Source: Planctomycetaceae bacterium
GTDB lineage: Bacteria > Planctomycetota > Planctomycetia > Planctomycetales > Planctomycetaceae
Length of the DNA: 42,433 nucleotides
Assembly: GCA_002722955.1 (NCBI GenBank)
Contig: PBMZ01000063.1
Span: 1 to 42,433 of the forward strand
Reading direction: 5' to 3'
A program made the translations under genes and the position numbers. This document shows, one piece after another, positions 35,289-42,433 of the stretch. Below the pieces are notes generated by a model. That model had not been told where the DNA came from. It ran no database searches and was given only the letters and a program-made list of their open reading frames with translations. Each line of letters begins with the position of its first letter. Within the stretch, counting starts at the first letter, position 1.

Positions 35289-37216
35289 AGCTGATCCAAG
35301 ACATCCCTGGCATGGATGAGATCGTGTGTCTTATGGCCTTCGATGAACGAGTCGACCAGTTCTGTTAATGCTGCCTTTGCTTCATCGACGTTGCCCTGAT
35401 TTTTTCGTAGCTGGGCCAAGCTGGTCATGGCGCGGAGTTCGAACATCCGCGAGTTTTGTTGTCGGGCAACATCCAAGGCCGTTTGGAACGAGGCTTCGGC
35501 ATCAGTGGTTGCCGTCGAATCGCCTGCCAGTGTGAATTCCCCTTTGAGCCGATGTAGCTCGGCTTCGTACGCGTCGCCTTGCCGTCGTCTTGCGATTTCG
35601 AGAGCTAGATCGAGCGACTTCATCGCGCGCTCGCTTCGGTCTTGTTGTTGGTAGCCTTCGGCGAGGATTGCTAAGTGCGTCGGTCTCCACATGCCGACTC
35701 CGGACTTCTCGAATTTGGACAGGCCCTCGACAATTAGCGGGACGCCTTCGTCGACTTGTCCGCTCTTGATCAGGCTGCCGCCTTTCATGATGTTGCCATT
35801 GCCCAGCCAAAACGGGAAGCCGTGTTCGGACGAGATATTGATGGCTTCTTCGGCGGCTTCTTGACACTCATCCCACAGCCCCAAGTTGAAGAGCGTGCCG
35901 CAACAAAAGCTCAAGCAAAAGGCGCGGCTGTGTGGATGACGGATCGTCTCGGTGTGTTCGAATGCTTGTTGGACGCTGTCGTACGTTTGATCGGGCAGAC
36001 CAAGATTCCACAGTGCCCAAGACTGAAAGGTCAAGAAGATCATGCCGGGATCAGCACCATAAACGAACTTATGCCCGGCGTGAGCAGTTGCGTCGTAGAA
36101 GTCCAAACCTGTGGTCGCGTGTTGTAGCACTTCGTTGAATCGGCCGACAAACGAAAGCGTCAAGCACAGCGACCGATTGGCCTCCATAACGTGCTCAGGA
36201 TCGTTCAGTTGTTCTGATGACTGCAAGATTGCCTCGCCCAGTTCGATCGCCTTTTGATTGTCGGCCTGAACAACGTAGTAGCGATACAAACCGTGAAGCA
36301 CTGGCAACAGCCGTTCGACATCCGATAATCCCGTGGCTAGTTCTCGAGCCCGCAAGTACTCCGTTTCGACGTCTTTGGCCACATAACCTTGAGTCGCCGT
36401 CAATGGCACGGCGCGAGCAACTCGCAAATCCAGCTCGAGACCATCGGCATCGGAGCCCTCGTCAAGATCGTCAATCAATGCCAGTCCGCGGCTGAGATGA
36501 TCGAGCGACTCGGCATTGGCGCTGCGTTCGACGGCTCGCTTGCCAGCCTTCAGCCAATAGCTGATTGCTTTGTTGGCATCATCAGCCTCGCTGAAATGGT
36601 GACCCAAGAGTTCGGGCTGCTGCTGAACGATCTCTGGAAACTGAGATTCGTAGGTGTTGGCAATGACACCGTGAAATTGCTGGCGCTTGTTCTTGACCAA
36701 CGATTGATACGCGGCGTCTTGAATCAATGCGTGCTTGAATTGATACCGAGTCCGTTGTGCTCGCCCGCGTTGATTGAGCATTTCGGATTCGACCAGCTTG
36801 TTCAATTCCTCTTCAAGTTCGAGGTCGGGCAATGGTGAAACCGCGCGGATGACCTCTAGGGTGAACTCGCGGCCCAGTGTTGCGGCCAACTGCATGACAT
36901 CGATGTTGCTGGCCATGCGATCGAGCCGCGCCATCAGCAGATCTTGGAGGGTGGCCGGAATCTCTTGAACGGGGAATGATCCTGAGATCTCGGCGGCGCC
37001 GTCAGCTTGCCGCAACGCGCCGGATTCCACGATCATCTGCGTGAACTCTTCGATGAACAGTGGGATGCCGTCGGTTCGTTCGATGATCTGATCGATGATG
37101 TGCTGCGGGATCTCGTTTAGGCCCGCTTTGAGCATTATCATCTCGCCGATTTGACGTTTCGTGAGCCGCGTGAGTGCGACCTGTGTGATGCGCCTTGCTG
37201 CTCCATGGCGTTTCAA
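35285..37216 (-). pseudogene. ATPase C-terminal part and TPR region of a broken kinase/cyclase/ATPase gene
   Basis: The frame encodes the lid part of a signal-transduction ATPase (TQVALTRLTKRQIGEMIMLKAGLNEIPQHIIDQIIERTDGIPLFIEEFTQMI). The winged-helix-like LQDLLMARLDRMASNIDVMQLAATLGREF ... FKHALIQDAAYQSL region follows, and then about 400 residues of TPR-like helices (AISYWLKAGKRAVERSANAESLDHLSRGLALI to the end). The first ~9 codons are out-of-phase. The true N-terminal part lies in another frame immediately upstream (37002-38018). Joining them needs a two-base insertion at about 37183-37192. Taken alone this fragment could be translated, but it lacks the P-loop. Confidence 0.8.
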
Positions 37217-38018
37217 AATCGGGCCGGAACGTCAACAGCATCAAAATTGGATCACGGTCGCCTTCCTCGACCAGCGTCTCGACAAGTTCGAGTGTTGTGG
37301 GGTCGATCCAATGCAGGTCCTCGATGATGAACAGAATCGGCTGAAGATCGGACATCTCGCGAAGCCAATCGTGCAGCAATAGCAGTGTGCTTTCCTTTTG
37401 CTTTTGCGGCGTCAGCGTCAGTGCCGGTATTCGATGATCCAGTGGAATCGAAAGTAGCGAGGCCAACAGACCGACTTCTTCGTCACCGTCGAGATTCAGC
37501 TCGGCCAAATGCTTCATCAGCCGGTCGAGTTTCTCGGTGTCGGAGACTTCCCGCGAGAAATTCAACAACCGCTCGAAGCACTCAATTGCGGGATATAGAC
37601 TACTGCTTTGGTGTTGTGGAGTCGTCCGCCACTCGATGACCGGTTGAGTTTCCTCGGGAGCATGGTCGGCGACGTAATCCTTCAACACACGCAGCAAACG
37701 CGACTTGCCAAGCCCTGCTTCACCGATCAGCAAGACAACTTGGCCTGTCCCTTCGGAGGCCAGCTCCCAGCGCTCCTCGAGCAACCCAACTTCTCGGTCG
37801 CGACCGACCAGCGGTGTCATGGCCGATTCGTCAACATCCACACGGCTGGACGCACTCTTTTCAGAGAGCACGCTGAACGTCTCCTGCTTTCCAGCAACGC
37901 CTCGAACGCGTTGCCTTCCGAGACTCTCGCATTCAAAGAATCGATCGACGAGCCGATGTGTACGATCGCTGATCAGCACGGCATAACTGTGGGTCATTGG
38001 CAAGATAAACGACGCCAT
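37002..38018 (-). pseudogene. Cyclase tail and AAA ATPase P-loop part of the broken gene
   Basis: Homology starts at about 37979 with the last residues of a class III cyclase domain (VLISDRTHRLVDRFFECESLGRQRVRG). It continues into the usual linker DESAMTPLVGRDREVGLLEERWELA, a P-loop ATPase with Walker A GEAGLGKSR and Walker B LFIIEDLHWID, and FRPDFETPWSSKAHHT. There it should join TQVALTRL of the next frame (35285-37216). Beyond 37183 this frame is nonsense. The upstream part of the cyclase domain is absent: at about 37980-37986 the sequence switches to the start of a protein kinase in a third frame. Confidence 0.78.
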
Positions 38019-38322
38019 ACCCACCTCTGCCCAGTGTTTCTGTGATCTCGTAACGGCCGAGAGTTCTCTGGCCACTTGGAGACGGCGGCCGGCGATCCAA
38101 TGTTTGATCGGCGCCGTCGAGTGGGTCAGCGGCAAATTCGGACGCGGTGGGCTCGGGCTGTGGAACGACTTGGTACTGGGCGATTTCTTCGAGCGCATCG
38201 GATTCGACAGAATCACTTGAAGAGTGATCTGGAGATTTCTGGTCGGGTGGATTGCGAGATCCGAGAGGATTTGGGCTCCCGTCTGGTCGACCTGCCACAA
38301 TGTCGTCGTTCGGCCCGCTCAT
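37933..38322 (-). pseudogene. Ser/Thr protein kinase, N-terminal fragment
   Basis: The ATG at 38322 follows a GAGGATG ribosome binding site. About 85 polar, probably disordered residues (NPPDQKSPDHSSSDSVE, PQPEPTASEFAADPLDG) lead to the start of a kinase domain, TLGRYEITETLGRGGYGVVYLANDPQL, including the glycine-rich loop. After residue 113 (about 37984) the kinase sequence stops without the catalytic lysine and is followed by out-of-frame cyclase-tail DNA. Kinase-cyclase-ATPase-TPR multidomain proteins exist in Planctomycetes, so this is best read as the 5' end of the same ancestral gene, with the kinase core and most of the cyclase deleted. Confidence 0.75.
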
Positions 38323-38636
38323 AACATCCTCATGATGATGAGTTGACCTACATTGTGCCTGCCACAACGCGTTCGTTCGCGGTCGACTCTGGATTCATTA
38401 TTGGCGTTATTGCCAAAGCCCGCAAGGCGATTGAGGGGACTGTGCTACCCCCGCTGACCTCGAAAATTGCCTTCCATTGGGCAGCAGAATTGAAGTCCAG
38501 CGGATTTCTCGCGATACTTGTTTTGTCTGTGCATGAAAGCTCGAGGTGGCTGCGGGACGAGTCGTCCGCGGTACACTCGTGTCTTACGACCCAAAGACTT
38601 TTGTCGATGGGTGTTTGATATTGTGAGGAATTCGCG
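38323..38636. other. Divergent intergenic region between the kinase fragment and the PilB-like gene
   Basis: The 314 bp contain no convincing gene. They must hold the promoter of the plus-strand ATPase gene; a GAGGA ribosome binding site at 38624-38628 precedes its GTG start. I saw no clear -35/-10 pair and no strong hairpin. Confidence 0.4.
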
Positions 38637-40481
38637 GTGAACAAGTTCGCGTTTGTATTTTTCTTGTTGCTCGTTCCGTCCTTCTTGATGGCGCAGGTTC
38701 CAGACACAACCCCTGGCTCAGCGCCACCTGATAACGCTGCGGCCGATCCATCAGCGGCATCTCCGGGACAAGCTCCTGCGCCTGCCGCTGTGCCGGCGGC
38801 ACCAGCGGCTGGCCGATATCCACCGTCGCCAAACCCGTTCTTTCGCGGGAATGGTCCCGGCAATGCAGGTTTCTATTTCAACCTGTTTGGGCTGATTCTG
38901 ATCTTGCTGGCCTTCATGTTCTTGTCCTGGACAAGCTATTGGGTCAACGATGACAGCACAGCGCTTCAAGTTCGCAGCGATTACTGGAACTCTATGATCT
39001 TCGGCTGTGGCATCATCAGTGTGCTTGCGGTCTTGACAGTACCGTCATTCATGATCGGCTTCATCGTAATGGGTGTCTTGCAAGGCGTGCCGTTGGGTCT
39101 TTATGTCCGCGAACGCAATAGCATGGTCCCGGACTCCGCGAAGGTCATGACAAAGCACCACATTCACGGTTGGCTGATTCGCAAATTGGCCTTGATAGGA
39201 ATCAACCTGGGCGGTGGCAAAGTCGTCCAAGCAGCCGTGGGACCGGACCTGCAGTTTATCGGCAAGCAAGAAACTTCCGGTCGCGGTGACGGCGGACGCT
39301 CGAAACAAGTCGAGGCCTCGCGCGGGTACATGGCCGCGAAAGAGCTAGTCTACGACGCTTTGCTGCGGCGATGCACGGACATCCATCTCGAGCCGAAAGA
39401 TGACGAGCTCGCGGTTCGGATGCGGATCGATGGCGTCATGTATCCGGTCGAGCCATTCGATCGTTCCTTGGGCGACGCGGTCATCAATATCTTCAAGGTA
39501 CTCGGTGCGATGGACATCACCGAGAAACGCAAGTCGTTGGATGGTAGCTTTCGGGCGCTGTGTGAAGGCCGCGAAATCGATTTTCGTGTCGCCACACAGG
39601 GAACTCGAACCGGCGAAAAGATGAGCTTGCGTATTCTCGACCAATCCAATTCGGTCAGCACGGTCAAAGACCTTGGCTTCCGCAAGCAGTTGCAAGAGAG
39701 CTTGATGGAAGTCATCAGTCAGCCACACGGTCTGATGCTGGTCTGTGGTCCGACCGGTGCCGGAAAGTCAACCACGCTTTATGCAAGTCTGAATGCTCTG
39801 AACCCGTTCGAACAAAACATCATCACGATCGAAGACCCGGTCGAATACAAGATCGGCGACGTGACGCAAATCGAGATCAATCAAAAGGCCGGCCAAACCT
39901 TCGGCAACTCGCTTCGCAGTGTTCTTCGGCAAGACCCCGACGTCGTTATGCTGGGTGAGATTCGTGACGGTGAGACAGCCAACATCGCCTGCCAAGCGGC
40001 CAACACGGGCCACATGGTGTTCTCGACCGTTCACGCCAACGATTCGATTACCGCTTTGTACCGGATGATTGATTTGGGCGTTGAGCCATTCATGCTTTCC
40101 AGTTCTCTGTCGGCGATCTTGGCCCAACGCTTGGCTCGACGACTGTGCAACTCTTGTCGAGAAGCCTACAAGCCAAAGCCAGAGTTTCTGAAGAAAGCCA
40201 ACTTGCCCGCACAGAAAATCAACAAGTTTTACCGAGTTCCGAAGGACCCCGAGGAAACTTGCCCATCGTGCGGCGGCTTGGGATATCGCGGAAGAATCGG
40301 CGTCTACGAGTTCTTGGAAATGAACGACCGAATGCGAGACATGATTCGCGAAGCAGCAGGAATCTCGGCCATCAAGTCCGAGGCTCGCAAGAACGGCATG
40401 TTGTACATGAAGGAAGAAGGGCTTCGGCTGGTCGTCCGCGGAGTCACTTCGATTGACGAATTACTTCGAGTGGTTAAGTAG
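38637..40481 (+). CDS. PilB/GspE-type secretion ATPase with N-terminal signal/membrane region
   Basis: The 614-residue product starts at GTG, preceded by GAGGA. It begins with a signal-peptide-like stretch (FAFVFFLLLVPSFLMAQ) and a proline/alanine-rich linker (to ~65). Two or three membrane segments follow at about 79-105 and 118-155. From ~220 there is a standard GspE core: ELVYDALLRRCTDIHLEPKDDELAVRMRIDG, Walker A GPTGAGKSTT at ~372, Asp box EDPVEY, Walker B VVMLGEIRD at ~433, and GHMVFSTVHANDS. The four-cysteine zinc site is CNSC ... CPSC. It should power a type II/IV pilus-like machine. Cytoplasmic family members normally lack membrane helices, so this layout is odd. The stop TAG lies in a repeat. 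Confidence 0.9.
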   Translation: MNKFAFVFFLLLVPSFLMAQVPDTTPGSAPPDNAAADPSAASPGQAPAPAAVPAAPAAGRYPPSPNPFFRGNGPGNAGFYFNLFGLILILLAFMFLSWTSYWVNDDSTALQVRSDYWNSMIFGCGIISVLAVLTVPSFMIGFIVMGVLQGVPLGLYVRERNSMVPDSAKVMTKHHIHGWLIRKLALIGINLGGGKVVQAAVGPDLQFIGKQETSGRGDGGRSKQVEASRGYMAAKELVYDALLRRCTDIHLEPKDDELAVRMRIDGVMYPVEPFDRSLGDAVINIFKVLGAMDITEKRKSLDGSFRALCEGREIDFRVATQGTRTGEKMSLRILDQSNSVSTVKDLGFRKQLQESLMEVISQPHGLMLVCGPTGAGKSTTLYASLNALNPFEQNIITIEDPVEYKIGDVTQIEINQKAGQTFGNSLRSVLRQDPDVVMLGEIRDGETANIACQAANTGHMVFSTVHANDSITALYRMIDLGVEPFMLSSSLSAILAQRLARRLCNSCREAYKPKPEFLKKANLPAQKINKFYRVPKDPEETCPSCGGLGYRGRIGVYEFLEMNDRMRDMIREAAGISAIKSEARKNGMLYMKEEGLRLVVRGVTSIDELLRVVK

Positions 40482-40592
40482 CTTTTAGCAATTAGCTGTT
40501 AAGCAACGACACGATTTCAAAACGTTCACAACTTGATTCCCATCCATCAATCAGGAATAGCTACCAGCTAAACGCTAGTAGCTAACAGCTTC
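40476..40592. repeat. TAGCT-rich inverted repeat pair with GTAG at the gene end
   Basis: The left unit (40476-40504, AAGTAGCTTTTAGCAATTAG and on) and right unit (about 40554-40592, containing GCTAGTAGCTAACAGC) are imperfect inverted copies built from reiterated TAGCT/TTAGC words. They are separated by about 50 bp. The stop codon of the PilB-like gene (40479-40481) is inside the left unit's GTAG. The right unit ends three nt before the CvpA-like start. Confidence 0.65.
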
Positions 40593-40594
40593 TC

Positions 40595-41263
40595 ATGATT
40601 ATCGACATCGTCTTATTGGTCATCATCGCAGTCGTCGCTTGGTGTGTTGCCGGCGAAGGTGCTTGGGGTGCGGGATTGAACTTGCTCTGCATTTTGCTGT
40701 CAGGTTTGATCGCCATGAATTTCTTCGAGCCAGTTGCAGCGATGTTCGGCACGGCGGGCGCCTGGTCGTATCGCGGTGACATAATTGCCTTGGTCGGCTT
40801 GTTCGCCGTTCTCGTTTTTGGTTTGAGGGAATTGGTCGAGCGTATCTCGCCACGTTACATCCAAGTCAATGGCCTGGTCCACAACCTAGGTCGTTGGGCT
40901 TGTGGTCTTGCCGCCGGTTATATCACGGCAGCATTCCTGTTAACCGCGCTGCACACGGCACCTTTCCCACGCAACTTCGTCGGGTTTACTCCCGAACGTA
41001 ACAATCTGTTTGGCGTCGCCCCGGACCGACAATGGCTCGGTTTTACTCAGTACGTCAGCGAGAAAGTCTTATCCAACAACAAGATCTTCGATGGCCCTCG
41101 CGCCACATTCGGCGACTATCCGAACAACATCTGGCCATCCTTTCCCATCCGCTACGCCTCACGCCGAGACCGCCTGAGCGGAATCTCTAGTGCCCCGACA
41201 GGAGGAACCGGCGGTGGAGTCCGCCGTATCGAACCATCCGGCGGCGGCAGCGGCGGCTTCTGA
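40595..41263 (+). CDS. CvpA-like membrane protein
   Basis: The 222-residue product has four hydrophobic segments in the first 130 residues, beginning MIIDIVLLVIIAVVAWCVAGEGAWGAGLNLL. The DIVLLVI...G...G...L pattern and the middle LGRWACGLAAGYITAAFLLTAL block match the CvpA (colicin V production) family. The C-terminal 40 residues are glycine/serine-rich (GTGGGVRRIEPSGGGSGGF), which is unusual for CvpA. It follows the PilB-like gene in the same direction, separated only by the TAGCT repeat, and may be co-transcribed. The role is unknown. Confidence 0.7.
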   Translation: MIIDIVLLVIIAVVAWCVAGEGAWGAGLNLLCILLSGLIAMNFFEPVAAMFGTAGAWSYRGDIIALVGLFAVLVFGLRELVERISPRYIQVNGLVHNLGRWACGLAAGYITAAFLLTALHTAPFPRNFVGFTPERNNLFGVAPDRQWLGFTQYVSEKVLSNNKIFDGPRATFGDYPNNIWPSFPIRYASRRDRLSGISSAPTGGTGGGVRRIEPSGGGSGGF

Positions 41264-41335
41264 CGCTGGCTGAGTTCGCTTCCCTATTCCGACGAAGAAT
41301 CGACCTTCATCAACCAATCGGGAATGTGGTAGCCT

Positions 41336-41363
41336 ATGACATTGCCATCAAGAGTGATGTCAT
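41336..41363. promoter_or_regulatory. Palindrome upstream of the small-protein/protease pair, possible operator
   Basis: ATGACAT (41336-41342) and ATGTCAT (41357-41363) form a perfect 7-bp inverted repeat with a 14-nt spacer, and a nested CATCA-AGAG-TGATG hairpin lies inside. It ends just before the GGAG ribosome binding site and the start at 41375, where an autoregulator could bind or the mRNA could fold. Function is inferred from position only. Confidence 0.35.
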
Positions 41364-41374
41364 GGAGTTGAATC

Positions 41375-41641
41375 ATGCCACCCACCGATCAAGAGCGTCA
41401 GGAATTTCGCGAACACGCGCTCAGTATGTACGAAGAGTTACGCGACCAGCTGGAGCGCGAACATCATGGAGAATTGTTGGCCCTAGAGCCGACTTCTGGT
41501 GAATACGTCATTGCCAAGACGATCGGTCAGGCCTCGAATCTGTTTCGATCACGCTTTGGAATGCTTCCCGCTTTCTATATTCGCATTGGCGGAGGAAGTG
41601 TCGTTCGCACGGGGGGTGCAATCCATGGACGGGCATCTTGA
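41375..41641 (+). CDS. Small hypothetical protein paired with an aspartic protease
   Basis: The 88-residue soluble protein has a helical, charged N-terminus (QERQEFREHALSMYEELRDQLEREHHGELLALEP). Then comes TSGEYVIAKTIGQASNLFRSRFGMLPAFYIRIGG, a pattern I know from small proteins that often precede retropepsin-like protease genes in cyanobacteria and other bacteria. A GGAG site lies nine nt upstream. It overlaps the next gene by 17 nt, indicating coupled translation. Function is unknown; the close pairing and the upstream palindrome recall a toxin-antitoxin layout. Confidence 0.7.
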   Translation: MPPTDQERQEFREHALSMYEELRDQLEREHHGELLALEPTSGEYVIAKTIGQASNLFRSRFGMLPAFYIRIGGGSVVRTGGAIHGRAS

Positions 41642-41984
41642 TTCGACGAACGCTGCTTGGATCACCATTGAATTAAGCAACGGGCCACTCGACTTTCTCA
41701 TCGATACTGGTTTTCAAGGTACGTTGATTATCGGAGAGGATGTCTTCGATTCGGGTAACGCCGAGTGGGCAGGTGAGACTCACGCAGATCTAGCGGCGGG
41801 ACAAAGCTGGACTTACACCGAATACTTCATCGAGATTGAGCGGTTCGGAGAACCAGTAAAAGTCCAAGCATTGGTGGGGCCTGGAAGCGAATGCCTTGTT
41901 GGTACGGATATCTTGGCACCACACAATCTCGACATCGACTATCGCACCGGAAAGGTGCAACTCATCAAGAGTGTTGATTGGTAA
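41625..41984 (+). CDS. Clan AA (retropepsin-like) aspartic protease
   Basis: The 119-residue protein has the single-domain retropepsin pattern. The catalytic D-T-G lies in GPLDFLIDTGFQGTLIIGEDVF, followed by the beta-rich flap region and the conserved end VGTDILAPHNLDIDYRTGKVQLI (a G-x-D/G-I-L element). I chose ATG 41625; the frame is open upstream to 41499, but that stretch overlaps the preceding gene in another phase. Small proteases of this type would be active as dimers. The substrate is unknown. Confidence 0.82.
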   Translation: MDGHLDSTNAAWITIELSNGPLDFLIDTGFQGTLIIGEDVFDSGNAEWAGETHADLAAGQSWTYTEYFIEIERFGEPVKVQALVGPGSECLVGTDILAPHNLDIDYRTGKVQLIKSVDW

Positions 41985-42037
41985 ATGGGCTCAAGAATGT
42001 CCTATGAATAATGAAAGATGAGCCATCAAACCTCCCA

Positions 42038-42069
42038 TTTGGTCATTGGTGCTTGGTCATTGGTCATTT
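42038..42069. repeat. Single-arm copy of the TTGGTCATTGG repeat
   Basis: TTGGTCATTGG-TGC-TTGGTCATTGGTCATT matches the right arm of the 15022-15095 repeat at all but three positions (the GAT/TGC triplet) over 30 nt. No inverted partner lies next to it. It lies in the gap after the aspartic protease gene, about 85 nt before the last start codon of the window. Confidence 0.75.
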
Positions 42070-42152
42070 CCAACATGCTGCCTGTTGACCACCCCTCACC
42101 CTGTATCACATAATCAGGGATTGATGTGATTCGCCGGGGGAAGGGAACAGGG

Positions 42153-42433
42153 ATGCTAGAAAACTCGATTGACCGCTTGCTTGTTGAGCTGCTTCAAGAC
42201 AATGAGACGGATGCGATTTCCGACGCTCAAAAGGAGACCATTCGTGAGCGGCTTGGCCAGTCGCAAGCGTTTCGAGATGAAATACTTGACCGTCTTCAGC
42301 TTACTGAAAAGGTCACGAATCTACTTGGTGAGATTCCCGCGATCGACGCGAGTCCTGCTTCACCAACGAAGTCATCGGCTCCCACGACTGCGCCAGCCTT
42401 TTGGCGAACGCTGGCCATCTTTTTACTAGGTGC
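42153..42433 (+). CDS. Partial membrane protein, possibly anti-sigma factor/FecR-like
   Basis: The frame starts at ATG 42153, preceded by AAGGGA, and is open to the window end (93 codons). The N-terminus, MLENSIDRLLVELLQDNETD followed by a helical ETIRERLGQSQAFRDEILDRLQLTEKVTNLL, resembles planctomycete anti-sigma-like proteins whose first helices hold an ECF sigma factor. A serine/proline/threonine-rich linker and the start of a membrane helix (FWRTLAIFLLG) follow. No sigma factor gene is seen upstream, so the call is tentative. Confidence 0.5.
   Translation, partial: MLENSIDRLLVELLQDNETDAISDAQKETIRERLGQSQAFRDEILDRLQLTEKVTNLLGEIPAIDASPASPTKSSAPTTAPAFWRTLAIFLLG

Noticed and set aside
38343..38618. 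91-codon open frame in the gap before the PilB-like gene
   Set aside because: No ribosome binding site, no recognisable domain, and unlike its neighbours in composition; treated as non-coding.
1..42433. CRISPR arrays, tRNA/rRNA genes, prophage or autonomous transposase genes
   Set aside because: No regularly spaced direct repeats, no recognisable tRNA cloverleaf or rRNA segment, and no integrase or transposase motif seen on either strand; short RNAs could be missed by eye.

Overview
The window looks like chromosomal DNA of a planctomycete, most likely of the Pirellulales (Rhodopirellula/Blastopirellula-like). The grounds are gene families that are heavily expanded in that phylum: a secreted PSCyt1-DUF1549-LamG-DUF1553 protein, a Tat-exported DUF1501 protein, a large PVC-type haem-binding protein, a kinase/cyclase/ATPase/TPR giant, a BlaI/BlaR1-M56 pair, and a Gfo/Idh/MocA oxidoreductase beside a Tat-exported amidohydrolase. 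No rRNA, tRNA, CRISPR array, phage gene or transposase was seen. The taxonomic call is inference from gene content, not from a marker tree.

Layout: 1-2.8 kb (minus) is a partial PSCyt1/LamG/DUF1553 protein. 2.9-4.6 kb (plus) is a DUF2878-DUF1295-small membrane protein operon. 4.7-7.1 kb is a Usp-like protein followed by an NhaD-type antiporter. 7.2-10.4 kb is mfd, followed by a parvulin-type PPIase lipoprotein. 12-13.4 kb (minus) is a DUF1501 protein. 13.8-16.8 kb (minus) is an operon of a membrane-anchored sugar epimerase and a GT4 glycosyltransferase, separated by a perfect 31-bp hairpin. 17-19.7 kb is a DUF255 thioredoxin-like lipoprotein with a DsbD-alpha-like tail. 19.8-21.2 kb is a zinc-ribbon/membrane/UPF0548 protein enclosed by two inverted repeat pairs. 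21.3-26.8 kb (minus) is the conserved stress module prkA-yeaH(DUF444)-spoVR with a small fourth gene. 27.4-29.6 kb holds a divergent oxidoreductase/amidohydrolase pair. 38.6-41.3 kb is a PilB/GspE-type ATPase with an unusual membrane N-terminus and a CvpA-like protein. 41.4-42 kb is a small-protein/aspartic-protease pair, and the window ends in a partial membrane protein that may be anti-sigma-like.

The stretch from about 29.8 to 38.3 kb is unusual. A BlaI gene has a frameshifted tail. A BlaR1/M56 gene is cut by a nonsense codon and frameshifts. An LRR coding region is joined head-on to the first ~110 codons of a sialate O-acetylesterase. A signal-peptide-only remnant abuts another gene. A kinase-cyclase-ATPase-TPR gene has lost most of its kinase and cyclase domains and also carries a frameshift. 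This reads as active gene decay by small deletions, although assembly or base-calling error must be excluded.

The other striking layer is a set of short dispersed palindromic repeats in the gaps. One family has the GTAG-plus-hairpin layout of REP sequences arranged as inverted pairs (REPIN-like), and three genes end with a stop codon that is part of such a repeat. No RAYT transposase is present in the window, so one elsewhere in the genome would be expected.
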